From assembly GCF_020966635.1 (NCBI RefSeq), contig NZ_JAJKFQ010000002.1:1-64000 (forward strand): a stretch of DNA of 64,000 nucleotides, written 5' to 3'. A program made the translations under genes and the position numbers. The notes under the pieces are model-generated. The model searched no databases. It was not told the origin of the DNA and saw only the letters and a program-made list of their open reading frames with translations. Source of the DNA: Stieleria sp. JC731 (GTDB lineage: Bacteria > Planctomycetota > Planctomycetia > Pirellulales > Pirellulaceae). Below, one piece after another: positions 17,886 through 26,653 of this stretch. Numbering within the stretch: the stretch's first letter is position 1; each line of letters opens with the position of its first letter.

Positions 17886-19061
17886 CTACTTTCCGGTTTT
17901 GCCCAACAGCGGATGAAGCAAAGGTTTGACCCATCGTTGATACCAAGACGATGGCTGTTGGACATCGTCCTCGCCAACCGCCAGCCGATGAGGCTGAGTT
18001 TTCCAAGCCGAGCGGCCTTCCAATTCCGCAATCGAACGCGGGTTCGAAATCCGCCCCGCTTGCACAGCACGCACACGGCTTTGGATGAAAAGGTTGGTCC
18101 GATCGTTGGGGTCGATCGACAACGCATGTCCGATGGTCTTGTTGGCCGATTCAAGACGCTGGTCAAGCAAATACGCGACGGCCAAATTGCCCAGCAATTC
18201 GACATCGTTAGGCTTCACCGCGACGGCTCGCTCAGCGATATCGCACGCTTCGCCACTTTGTCCCATCTCCAGCAAAACTCCTGACCATTCCTTCAGAACG
18301 ACAGACTGTGGTTCGTCGCTCACTTCATCAGCATGCTGATAGGATTGAACCGATCGAGACAGGCGATGAACCGCATGCCAAGCTTTGCCCAAGAGGAACC
18401 AGATTCGCCAAGAATCTTCGTATCGGCTGACCAACTGCTGCAGGACTCCGATCGATTCACGAACATGTTTTTGTTGATCGGGCTTCAGCGGCCTTTCACC
18501 GGGCAGTCGCATGTTCGCGATGACAACGCCGGCCGCCCTTTGAAACATCTCTTCAGGCGTTTCATTAATTCGGGCGCTATAGAGCAACTCACCCGTTTCG
18601 CGATCGCGATACACATCGACTTTGTCATCTCGGCGTACAAAATCCAAACGGTCGCGGACTTCGTCGGCGGTCATGTGCTTCAACGTTGGGCCTTCTTCGG
18701 GATCCCAACTCTCAGGGGCAACGACCACGTTGGAATCGTTGCCAACCAAACTTGCGATCAGATTGCCTTTGTATTCCATCAACTGCAGCCAATCGCAGTC
18801 CGGCGTGATCGACTGATGAAACGCATCGACCAAGACAACTTCTGGTGAATCGCCGTCGGCACGCAAGCCGAGCAGCACCAACTGCTCCAGAAAAATTTCC
18901 GCATCGCGCGGTGACATAAAACTCGCCTGCGATACCTCGCCGTCACCGAACGACATCGAATTCGGTGCGATGGTGTGGAAGTCTGACGCCCCTCCATCCA
19001 GACAACGATCCAACGCATCGTTGCGGATGACCACGGCGGTACCTTCCAGCAGCACCGGCAT
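17886..19061 (-). CDS. TPR protein with unknown N-terminal domain
   Basis: A 391-residue protein. Residues about 215-345 hold tetratricopeptide-like helices (WFLLGKAWHAVHRLSRSVQSY, VVLKEWSGVLLEMGQSGEACDIAERAVAVKPNDVELLGNLAVAYLLDQRLESANKTIGHALSIDPND in pieces). The first 170 residues form a mixed alpha/beta region that I do not recognise. The ATG at 19061 is preceded by AAGGGA at suitable distance; an in-frame ATG 16 codons upstream (19109) lacks this. The toroid protein gene follows 45 bases downstream on the same strand, so the two may be co-transcribed. Confidence 0.75.
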   Translation of the reverse strand: MPVLLEGTAVVIRNDALDRCLDGGASDFHTIAPNSMSFGDGEVSQASFMSPRDAEIFLEQLVLLGLRADGDSPEVVLVDAFHQSITPDCDWLQLMEYKGNLIASLVGNDSNVVVAPESWDPEEGPTLKHMTADEVRDRLDFVRRDDKVDVYRDRETGELLYSARINETPEEMFQRAAGVVIANMRLPGERPLKPDQQKHVRESIGVLQQLVSRYEDSWRIWFLLGKAWHAVHRLSRSVQSYQHADEVSDEPQSVVLKEWSGVLLEMGQSGEACDIAERAVAVKPNDVELLGNLAVAYLLDQRLESANKTIGHALSIDPNDRTNLFIQSRVRAVQAGRISNPRSIAELEGRSAWKTQPHRLAVGEDDVQQPSSWYQRWVKPLLHPLLGKTGK

Positions 19062-19182
19062 ATTATTCCCTTGAAATCGGACGACAGTTGACAGGCAGCC
19101 ACAAACCACCGGTCAATGATAGCGATATTTCAAGCCCCAAACAAATTTTGAGGAATACCCGCAAACCGCGCCGTACGAGGAC

Positions 19183-20424
19183 CTACTCGCCTGCCGCAGC
19201 GATCACTTCCAATGCGGGAGCCGAAAGATACTTTTGCGCAACTCGCGAAATCGATTCAGGATCGACAGCGCGAACCTTCTCCAGTGAATCGTCCAGCGAC
19301 ATGTATTGATCGTGCATCAGTGTGCGGCTCCCGATGCTGAATAGACGGTTGCTCGGCCGCTCACTTTGCATGATGTAACCGGCGGTGGTTTTGTTGATCG
19401 CTTGGTTTAGTTCTTCAGTACTAACGCCGTCTTTAACCAAACGCGCGACAATTTCCTGGATGAACCGTTTGTTGCTTTGCAAGTCTTCGGGGGCACAAAC
19501 CAAATAGGTAAACCAAGATCCGCAGTCACTGAATTCCTGCGGCCAGCAAGTCGCGATTTCAGCTCGTCCGGTATCGATGAGATCCCAAAAAAGTCGACTG
19601 CCGCCTTCGTCACCTAAAATCGATGCGAGCAGCCGCGCTGCATAACGGTCTTTGCATTCCGAAGATGGCCCATCACCGATCATGATCGCGTAGGCCTGCG
19701 ATGCGTCCGGCGTTGCAAGGTTTGCGTCCAGCTGGATGCCTTCAGGAATCGTTTTCAAGTCATCGTCCGGCAACGACTCGCTGGGTGTTCGATCTGCCCA
19801 ACGCTGAGTCCGACTTTCGATCTCGCCGACCAACCCATCGAAGTCAACATTGCCGGTCGCCGCCAGGACAATGTTCTCTGGGCGATAACGCTGCAAGAAA
19901 TAGTCTCGCATCCGCGATGCGGTCATCGCTTCGATCGATTCCGCAGTCCCCAGAACTCGTCGTCCCAAACCACGCGGTGAAAAGAAGATCTCCATCGCAC
20001 GCTCAAAGCCGCCGAAGGGCGGCTGGTCTTCGTACTTGGCGATCTCTTCCAAAATCACTTGCCGTTCGGTCTCGAACTCTCCCTCATCCAAAACCGGCGA
20101 CATCATATCGGTCAACAGATCGACGATGCGGTCTTGGAACTTCGGCAGAACGGTGGCGTAATACACCGTTTGCTCTTCGGAGGTGTAAGCGTTGGATTGG
20201 CCGCCAAGCTCATCGAGCTCACGATTGACGTCCTCGGCGCTGCGTCGATCGGTGCCTTTGAACATCATGTGTTCAAGGAAGTGACTTAGGCCCGACTGCA
20301 GGTCACGCTCGTTGCGCGCCCCGGCTCGAACGAAATAGCCCAACGACATCGAATAGCTGCGAGGATCAGTTTCGGCAACGATACGCAGGCCGTTTTTCAG
20401 CGTCGCACTTTTGAATTCAGGCAT
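19183..20424 (-). CDS. M16 family zinc peptidase, catalytic subunit
   Basis: A 413-residue pitrilysin/mitochondrial-processing-peptidase family protein. The inverted zinc motif HFLEH is followed by the conserved downstream Glu in ERQVILEEI, so it is predicted to be active. The second half is the usual inactive M16 domain. I start it at the ATG at 20424 (MPEFKSATLKNGLRI), where the family begins; the frame stays open for 73 more codons upstream with unlike composition. The other M16 gene lies 109 bases upstream on the same strand, and the two probably form a heterodimer. Substrate is unknown. Confidence 0.9.
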   Translation of the reverse strand: MPEFKSATLKNGLRIVAETDPRSYSMSLGYFVRAGARNERDLQSGLSHFLEHMMFKGTDRRSAEDVNRELDELGGQSNAYTSEEQTVYYATVLPKFQDRIVDLLTDMMSPVLDEGEFETERQVILEEIAKYEDQPPFGGFERAMEIFFSPRGLGRRVLGTAESIEAMTASRMRDYFLQRYRPENIVLAATGNVDFDGLVGEIESRTQRWADRTPSESLPDDDLKTIPEGIQLDANLATPDASQAYAIMIGDGPSSECKDRYAARLLASILGDEGGSRLFWDLIDTGRAEIATCWPQEFSDCGSWFTYLVCAPEDLQSNKRFIQEIVARLVKDGVSTEELNQAINKTTAGYIMQSERPSNRLFSIGSRTLMHDQYMSLDDSLEKVRAVDPESISRVAQKYLSAPALEVIAAAGE

Positions 20425-20533
20425 GGATAGGCTGGATTGTATTGACGAGTTGCCGTGTTGATTCGGCAGGAAGGAATCGAATACCGAGGTTTGGCTGCTG
20501 TTTCTCTGTCCGGTGCTTTTCAGTCCGGCCGGA

Positions 20534-21787
20534 TCAGGATGCAACCGATTGTGTTGCCATAAGAACATCAAGTGGCTCGACACCCAGCGTGACGATTCGA
20601 TAGTCCGCTGGTTGATGCTGCTGCCAATAGTCACGGACGTCATCTAGGGTCAGTGACTCAATCAATTGGCTTAGCTCTTCGGTGGGCATCGCCCGTCCGA
20701 TCTGGATAAAGTCACTCGCCAGCGAACTGGCCCGCGAAGCACTCGATTCTTGCTCCATGATCAAGGCACTTTCGATTCGGACTTTCCAGCGGTCCAGCTC
20801 TTCGGGTTGTAGGTCATCGGCCAGATGCTGAATTTCATGCAGCGTGACATCCAATGTTTCTTGGGCACGCTGCGGTGTTGTCCCGGCATACCCAAAGATT
20901 CCGCCCGCGTTGCGAAGCGAATGGCAGCTGGCCGAAACGGTATAGCAGAGTCCGCGTTTTTCACGAACGCGATCAAACAAGCGACTGCTCATGCCATCGC
21001 TCAAAATCCCAACACCGGCACGCATGCGGAAATAGTCTTCGTGTCCGTACCACAGGCTTGGAAATGAAAACGCGATGTGGGTTTGACTGCTATCAGCCTG
21101 CAGGTGTTCGTAGCCCGATTGCCCTTCCGGCTCAGGCATCGGTGATGGCGGACCACTTTTCCAGTCCCCAAAGACCTCTTCGACAACTTTGATGACATCG
21201 TCGCTTTTGACGTCACCGGCAACAGTCAAAATCGATTCCGTCGCGTTGTAATGCGATTGGTAGAACTCTTGCACATCCTGCATCTGAAGCGACGAAAGCG
21301 ATGTCGCAGTCCCTTGGCTACCACGCCCCAAGCGTTTGCCGTAATGCATCTCTCGCAGTCGGCGCATCACTCGCTGTGCGGGTTCATCTTCGATCGCACG
21401 TAACTCATGCAACATCATCATGCGTGCGTCTTCCAGTTGGTCACCAGGAAGGTGCGGACGTCGGACAATGTCACCGTAAAGCTTGATCGCATCACCGATC
21501 GACTCGCGCGGCATCGCACCGCCGAACGAAACCGTTGCCGTCGCGACACCGCTATTGCGATCCATTCCCAAGTTATCTTGGACCGCGACGAGGTCACGAC
21601 TGTTGTAATGGCCGGCACCGCGCTGAACCATCTCGCAAACGAGCGACGCCAACCCGGACTGCTCCGGTGATTCGTCCTGAATTCCGGCGCGTAGTGATAG
21701 GGTGAACGCAGCCGTTCGCAACCAAGGCATCGGCTGAACGAGCACCGTCATGCCACATGGCATTTGATGCAGTGTTATGTCGGTCAC
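20534..21787 (-). CDS. M16 family peptidase homologue, non-catalytic subunit
   Basis: A 417-residue M16 protein in which the HxxEH position reads ASLVCEM (after QSG), so zinc cannot be bound in the normal way. It keeps the C-terminal domain with the Arg/Tyr region (SSRLFDRVREKRGLCYTVSAS) that lines the active site in partner subunits. This division of labour is known from heterodimeric M16 enzymes such as MPP and bacterial M16B pairs. The start is a GTG at 21787 with AAGAGA upstream. It begins 11 bases after the miaB stop. Confidence 0.88.
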   Translation of the reverse strand: MTDITLHQMPCGMTVLVQPMPWLRTAAFTLSLRAGIQDESPEQSGLASLVCEMVQRGAGHYNSRDLVAVQDNLGMDRNSGVATATVSFGGAMPRESIGDAIKLYGDIVRRPHLPGDQLEDARMMMLHELRAIEDEPAQRVMRRLREMHYGKRLGRGSQGTATSLSSLQMQDVQEFYQSHYNATESILTVAGDVKSDDVIKVVEEVFGDWKSGPPSPMPEPEGQSGYEHLQADSSQTHIAFSFPSLWYGHEDYFRMRAGVGILSDGMSSRLFDRVREKRGLCYTVSASCHSLRNAGGIFGYAGTTPQRAQETLDVTLHEIQHLADDLQPEELDRWKVRIESALIMEQESSASRASSLASDFIQIGRAMPTEELSQLIESLTLDDVRDYWQQHQPADYRIVTLGVEPLDVLMATQSVAS

Positions 21788-21798
21788 AGATTAATCTC

Positions 21799-23202
21799 TT
21801 AGAGTCCGATCGTGACAACGTCGACAGTTTTGACCCGTCCGATCAGTGTATGGCTACTAACATCGTCGACGTGCACATCCAATAGCTGCCCGGCCTGACG
21901 TTTATTACCGTCGAAAACAACAATCCGGTCACAATGTGTCCGCCCGGTCATCTGCACCACCGCGGCATCGGGATCGGTTGCTTTCTTGCTGGGGCCTTCG
22001 ACCAAGACTTGGACATCTTGCCCAACCAGCTTCGCGTTTTCTTCCTTGGCAATTCGATTTTGCACGTCAAGCAATCGATGGTTCCGCTCGGCTTTGACTT
22101 CGCGTGGCACGTCGTCTTCAAAACGCTCCGAAGCCTTCGTGCCCGGCCGAACGCTGTACTGGAAGATGAAACTGTTTTTGAAACGGCAACGCTCGACCAA
22201 CGCCACCGACTTTTCAAAATCTTCGTCGGTCTCACCGCAGAAGCCGACAATAAAGTCGCTGCTGACCGCGGCGTTTGGCAAGATCCGTTCGATCCGCTCA
22301 AACATCTCCATATAGTCAGCGATGGTGTAGCCGCGTTTCATTCGCTTGAGAACATCATCACTGCCGCTTTGCGCGGGGACATGCAAATAAGGTGACACCT
22401 TCGGCAGATCACGAACGGTGACCAACAGTCGTTCCGTCATATCCTTTGGATAGTTGGTGACGAACTTCAATCGGTCGATTCCGTCGATCTCATGCAGCAT
22501 TTCCAACAGCGCCGACATGTCTGTGGTATTGCCGTCCGCGGTGTGCTTATAGCTATTGACCGTCTGGCCAAGCAACGTGATCTCGCGGCACCCCTGTTCG
22601 GCCAACACACGAGCTTCGGAAACGATTTGCTCCGGGTGTCGACCTTGCTCGGGACCACGTGTGTTGGGAACGACGCAGTATGTACAGAACTTGTCGCAGC
22701 CGATTTGGATCCGCAAGTATGCCTGAAATGGTGTCGGGCGCATCGCCGGGTCACGCAACGGATCGAACGTCTCATGCGACCTCGCCACGACGGCTTGCTT
22801 ATCGTCTTTGCGTGACAAAGAGACAGCCATCTGCCGACCTTCACCTCGACTAACTTTGTCCAACAGATCAGGAATCGTGTGCAGTTGGCCTGGCCCGACG
22901 ACCAAGTCCACATAGGGCGCTCGCTTGAAAATCAGCTCTTGGTCTTTCTGAGCCATGCACCCCATCACGCCAATCGTCTTCTCGGGGTTCTTGTCTTTGG
23001 ATAGACGGATCTTGCCGAGCGCACTGTAGACCTTTTCCTCGGCATGCTCGCGAACGCTGCACGTGTTGTACAGGACGCAATCCGCTTCTTCGGGCGAATC
23101 AACAACCGTGTAGCCATGCCGCTTCAAATCGGCGATGACCATTTCGCTGTCCAGAACGTTCATCTGGCAACCGACGGTCTTGATGTATACGCGTTGGGTC
23201 AT
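21799..23202 (-). CDS. miaB: tRNA-2-methylthio-N6-dimethylallyladenosine synthase
   Basis: A 467-residue radical-SAM methylthiotransferase acting on i6A37 of tRNAs. The N-terminal UPF0004 domain supplies three cluster cysteines (GCQMN near 11, YNTCSVREH near 47, GCMAQ near 81), and the radical-SAM CxxxCxxC is at about 169-176 (CDKFCTYC, followed by VVPNTRG). A C-terminal TRAM domain for tRNA binding is present (GRTHCDRIVVF). Length matches the family. It is followed at 12 bases by the two M16 genes, probably in one transcript. Confidence 0.96.
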   Translation of the reverse strand: MTQRVYIKTVGCQMNVLDSEMVIADLKRHGYTVVDSPEEADCVLYNTCSVREHAEEKVYSALGKIRLSKDKNPEKTIGVMGCMAQKDQELIFKRAPYVDLVVGPGQLHTIPDLLDKVSRGEGRQMAVSLSRKDDKQAVVARSHETFDPLRDPAMRPTPFQAYLRIQIGCDKFCTYCVVPNTRGPEQGRHPEQIVSEARVLAEQGCREITLLGQTVNSYKHTADGNTTDMSALLEMLHEIDGIDRLKFVTNYPKDMTERLLVTVRDLPKVSPYLHVPAQSGSDDVLKRMKRGYTIADYMEMFERIERILPNAAVSSDFIVGFCGETDEDFEKSVALVERCRFKNSFIFQYSVRPGTKASERFEDDVPREVKAERNHRLLDVQNRIAKEENAKLVGQDVQVLVEGPSKKATDPDAAVVQMTGRTHCDRIVVFDGNKRQAGQLLDVHVDDVSSHTLIGRVKTVDVVTIGL

Positions 23203-23274
23203 CGCTTTGCTTTAAGTCTATTGATCGGGTCGATTTTGAGCTGTTCCTGAACGTTGTTGATTTGTTGTTCGCAA

Positions 23275-23337
23275 AGTCGCCTTTGGCAACACGCTGCCAA
23301 CGTTTTGCACGTTGACCACATGGTGCGAAAGGCGACT
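23275..23337. repeat. Inverted repeat between lpdA copy 2 and miaB
   Basis: Arms AGTCGCCTTTGGC (23275-23287) and GCGAAAGGCGACT (23325-23337) pair over 13 bases with one mismatch, around a 37-base loop that has its own short CAACG/CGTTG pairing. It has no T-run, so it is more likely a dispersed repeat or RNA structure than a standard terminator. A second small inverted repeat, TCTGAAA/TTTCAGA, lies at about 23374-23395, just past the lpdA stop. Confidence 0.6.
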
Positions 23338-23402
23338 AATGTCGTTCAACCGTTCGTTCAGAAACGTGGTGATCTCTGAAACAGTGTTATTTCAGAAACA
23401 GC

Positions 23403-24827
23403 CTATTTCTTCTTGGGCTTGTAAATTTCGGTCGCGGTACCGAAGTGAACTTCACCCGCATTCATCAACGTTTCGCTGAGTGTCGGGTGCGGGTGTACGC
23501 TATCGGTCACGTCGTGAACTTCGCATCCCATTTCGATCGCCAAGACGGCTTCGGCAATCAATTCACCTGCCCCCGAACCGACGATCCCACAACCGAGAAC
23601 TCGGCCCGATTCTGGTTCGACCAACCACTTGGTCAAACCTTCGGTGATACCGAGTGCTTGTGCACGACCGCTCGCTGCCCATGGGTAGGACTCGACATCG
23701 ACTTTAATGCCATCACGTTTGGCTTCCGTTTCGGTCAGTCCGGCCCAAGCAATTTCGGGGTCGGTGAAGACAACCGCAGGAATGGCTTTCTTGTCAAAGG
23801 TTGATGTCTTGCCCGCGACCACTTCTGCGGCAACGCGACCTTCGTGTGTCGCTTTGTGAGCCAACATCGGATCGCCCGCAACATCACCGATCGCCAGGAT
23901 GTGTGGATCAGCCGTCCGTTGTTGCGAATCGACTTGGACGAACCCGCGATCGGTCACGACGACGGATGTGTTTTCCAGGCCAAGATCTCGGGTGACTGGT
24001 CGACGTCCAATGCTGACCAACACTCGGTCAAACTGCTCATGCCCAAAGTGACCGGGACCTTCGAAGGTAACTTCGACTTTGTCGCCATCTTCGGCCATCG
24101 ACCCGACCTTGGTGTTGGTCAACACGCGGCCTTCGCAAATCTTATCGATTCGCTTGGCGAGCGGTCGAACCAAGTCTCGGTCGGCACCGGGAAGCAAGCC
24201 GTCGGCTAGCTCGACAACGGTGACCTTGGTTCCGAGCTGTGCGTAAACACTACCCATTTCCAATCCAATGTAACCGCCACCGACAACCAACATCGTTTCC
24301 GGGATGTCAGCCAAGGCCAATGCGCCGGTGCTGTCCATCACACGATCGCTCACCTTGAAAACCGGCGGCATCGCGGGAACGCTGCCAGTCGCCAGGATGC
24401 AATGATCGAAGGTGATCTGACCGCCTTCGGGAATCGACTCGTGATCGCCTTCAAGCGCCAACGTGGTTGAGTTGATAAACTTTCCGCGGGCCTGAATCAC
24501 CGTCACCTTGCGGCGTTTGGCTAGGTTTGCCAGACCGCCGGTCAAGTTGCTGATCACCTGGTCTTTCTGGGCGCGAACTTTATCGACATCGATCGATGGC
24601 TCGCCCGGGTAGCTGACGCCCCACTTTACCTTTAGCTCGTCGACTTCTTGGATGACCTTGGCGACGTGCAACAAAGCTTTGCTGGGGATGCACCCACGCA
24701 ACAGGCAGGTCCCGCCAAGCCGAGGTTCGGCCTCGACAATTGTGACGTCTAGTCCTTCATCGGCCGCTAGAAACGCTGCCGCGTATCCTCCGGGGCCACC
24801 ACCCAAGACAACTACAGGGCTATGCAT
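23403..24827 (-). CDS. lpdA: Dihydrolipoyl dehydrogenase (E3), second copy
   Basis: A 474-residue E3 flavoprotein with GGGPGG at about 9-14, the redox disulfide GGTCLLRGC at about 40-48, the NAD-binding GGGYIGLEMGSVYAQLG near 186, and the C-terminal HPHPTLSETLMNA. All catalytic residues are present. It differs clearly from the copy at 13902-15293, so this is not a recent duplication. It ends in a Lys-rich tail (YKPKKK). No E1/E2 or glycine-cleavage gene adjoins it. The two copies probably serve different 2-oxoacid dehydrogenase complexes; that is inference. Confidence 0.93.
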   Translation of the reverse strand: MHSPVVVLGGGPGGYAAAFLAADEGLDVTIVEAEPRLGGTCLLRGCIPSKALLHVAKVIQEVDELKVKWGVSYPGEPSIDVDKVRAQKDQVISNLTGGLANLAKRRKVTVIQARGKFINSTTLALEGDHESIPEGGQITFDHCILATGSVPAMPPVFKVSDRVMDSTGALALADIPETMLVVGGGYIGLEMGSVYAQLGTKVTVVELADGLLPGADRDLVRPLAKRIDKICEGRVLTNTKVGSMAEDGDKVEVTFEGPGHFGHEQFDRVLVSIGRRPVTRDLGLENTSVVVTDRGFVQVDSQQRTADPHILAIGDVAGDPMLAHKATHEGRVAAEVVAGKTSTFDKKAIPAVVFTDPEIAWAGLTETEAKRDGIKVDVESYPWAASGRAQALGITEGLTKWLVEPESGRVLGCGIVGSGAGELIAEAVLAIEMGCEVHDVTDSVHPHPTLSETLMNAGEVHFGTATEIYKPKKK

Positions 24828-25138
24828 GGTTTTATTGCTTTTTCGCGAGTTTCAAAATCAGGTTGCATCCGGGCGCAAACGAACACCGGTATAGGATGAT
24901 ACCGATGATCCACTTTCACAATGCGCGGACTTTGCACAATGCAGGTCCGTTTCGCAACGTGCTGGCCGGTGGTGGGCAACAGACAACCGCCAAAGCCGAC
25001 TTACAGCAGAAAAGCAGCCCAAATCTGCGTGGTTCGAATCCGTAATCCACTGCAAATCGGCCAGCAAGCTGAATCCAATTTGCAGCGACGGGCTTGGCGT
25101 GCCACCTGGATGACACGCCTGGAGGCTCTACCGCGAAA
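24828..25138. other. Intergenic region, no supported feature
   Basis: 311 bp between rpsD and lpdA, both on the minus strand. It should contain the lpdA promoter. A GGTTCGAATCC word at about 25032 resembles a tRNA T-loop, but no acceptor, D or anticodon stem can be built around it. I see nothing else. Confidence 0.5.
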
Positions 25139-25747
25139 TTATCGCGACAAGAATTCGACGACCGAGTTAGCGTCGACAGGAAGGCTGATGTCGCTTGGTC
25201 CTGGCAAGCCAAGCATGGTTGCCTTCAGGTTTTCGCTGTCAAAGGTAACCCAATCCAAAGCGTCTGGTGCGGCGTTAGCGATGACGCCACGGTAGAGGTT
25301 CTTCAGGTTTTCGCGACCGCGAACTTCGACGATATCGCCAGGACGCAGGATGTAGCTTGGCTTGTCGACTTTGACGCCATTGACCAAGAAGTGACCGTGC
25401 GCGATGCCTTGACGTGCTTGGGGACGAGTCTTGGTGAAACCGACGCGGCGGACGACGTTGTCCAAACGACGCTCGCACATCAAAAGCAACAATTCACCGG
25501 TGTTTCCCGCCTTGCGAGAAACGGCATCAAAGTAACGGCGAAGCTGACGCTCACCCAAGCCGTAATAGTGCTTGATCTTTTGCTTTTCTTGCAGTGCCGC
25601 ACCGTAGTTACTTGGTCGGCGACCGCGGACGTGCATCCCCGGAGGTGTGTTACGGCGATCGAGCGCGCGAGCCGCACCGGCGGTTTCGTAAATCAGGGTT
25701 CCAAGACGACGGTTAACGCGAGCTTTTGGTCCGGTGTAACGTGCCAT
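25139..25747 (-). CDS. rpsD: 30S ribosomal protein S4
   Basis: A 202-residue S4, which binds the 5' domain of 16S rRNA and nucleates assembly of the small subunit. The N-terminus MARYTGPKARVNRRLG and the S4 RNA-binding domain (LDNVVRRVGFTKTRPQARQGIAHGHFLVNGVKVDKPSY in pieces, about 95-135) are typical. It stands alone, not beside rpsK, rpsM or rpoA as in many bacteria. The N-terminal region lacks the four-Cys zinc site found in some S4 proteins. Confidence 0.97.
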   Translation of the reverse strand: MARYTGPKARVNRRLGTLIYETAGAARALDRRNTPPGMHVRGRRPSNYGAALQEKQKIKHYYGLGERQLRRYFDAVSRKAGNTGELLLLMCERRLDNVVRRVGFTKTRPQARQGIAHGHFLVNGVKVDKPSYILRPGDIVEVRGRENLKNLYRGVIANAAPDALDWVTFDSENLKATMLGLPGPSDISLPVDANSVVEFLSR

Positions 25748-26112
25748 TGTGTGTTCCTATTTCTCCTGTGCCACGATTGCTCGGGCGAATGGGGATGCCT
25801 CAGGAATGATGCCTTCGGCGGCGTGATCCGGCTGCCTCCCGTGGATGTCCTGCCGCCACATTTTCGATGGCAAATTGAGGACGACTGACCTGTAAAACTT
25901 GGCCAAGTCTGGGGACAGAGCAGAAACCGGACGACTCATCCGGCACTGGTCACGCACAAAATTTCGGTTTGGGGCCGCAGAGTGTCGCTGTTGTCGCAGC
26001 TATTTTCAAGTCCAACGGGGCATTTTGCGTCCCGTTGCGGCCTCGATAGACCGAACATCGACCGCCCAGACCAACTTCCCCACAAATAGCCAGCAAAATC
26101 CACACAGCATCT

Positions 26113-26576
26113 CACCAACCACCGGGGCCTGTCCCCGCTCCTAGCTTCCTAGCTCGAAAGTTCTGCTCCGGGGTCTGTCCCCAACTCCAACTTCTCACCC
26201 AGGGTCTGTCCCCAGCTCCACTTTCCAGCCTGGCTCCCTTCTCCACCAGCTTGCTGGGGGAGAAGGGCTGGGGATGAGGGGGCAAGCAGCAGCAAAATCA
26301 CCTCAGCCTAAAACGGTCCACACCCAACCTGCTATGTCCCCGAGGTCTGCTACCGGGATCATCCGCATCCCACCAACCACCAGGGCCTGTCCCCGCTCCT
26401 AGCTTCCTAGCTCGAAAGTTCTGCTCCGGGGGTCTGTCCCCAACTCCAACTTCCACCCTGGCTCCCTTCTCCACCAGCTCGCTGGGGGAGAAGGGCTGGG
26501 GATGAGGGGGTCAAGCAGCAACAAAATCACCCCAGCCTAAAACGGCCCACACCCAACCTGCTATGTCCCCGGGGTC
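26113..26576. repeat. Long direct repeat with REP-like hairpins
   Basis: Copy 1 runs from 26113 to about 26346 and copy 2 from 26371 to about 26576, offset by 258 bp; copy 1 has about 30 extra bases. Each contains a long hairpin: CCCTTCTCCACCAGC at 26236-26250 pairs with 26253-26267, and the same arms occur at 26464-26478 and 26481-26495 (15 pairs, one mismatch, 2-base loop), followed by GGCTGGGGATGAGGGGG. Both also carry the imperfect palindrome GGGGTCTGTCCCC or variants (26124, 26170, 26202, 26382, 26429). The hairpin-plus-tail form resembles REP elements of other bacteria; no transposase is present. Confidence 0.85.
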
Positions 26577-26650
26577 ACCTCTACTAACCTGCTATGTCCC
26601 CGGGATCACCTGCTGCTATGTCCCCGGGGTCCTCCCCTGCTATGTCCCCG
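26329..26650. repeat. CTGCTATGTCCCC short repeats
   Basis: The 13-mer CTGCTATGTCCCC starts at 26329, 26558, 26589, 26613 and 26637. The last four are spaced 31, 24 and 24 bp apart, and the cluster ends four bases before the stop codon of the OleA-like gene. The spacers are only about 11-18 bp, far too short for a CRISPR array. Confidence 0.85.
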
Positions 26651-26653
26651 GAA

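Larger units (their letters stand above)
25748..26653. other. Repeat-rich intergenic region
   Basis: No gene is supported in these 906 bp. From 25748 to about 26112 I see no structure beyond the presumed rpsD promoter. From 26113 on the sequence is built from the direct repeat, hairpins and short words described in separate entries. Base usage is C-rich on the plus strand, unlike the neighbouring genes. Confidence 0.7.

Noticed and set aside
25020-25060. GGTTCGAATCC resembling a tRNA T-loop
   Set aside because: The flanking stem pairs poorly and no acceptor, D or anticodon stem can be built in the 70 bases on either side.
26329-26650. Possible CRISPR array
   Set aside because: The 13-bp repeats have spacers of only about 11-18 bp, uneven spacing and no cas genes.
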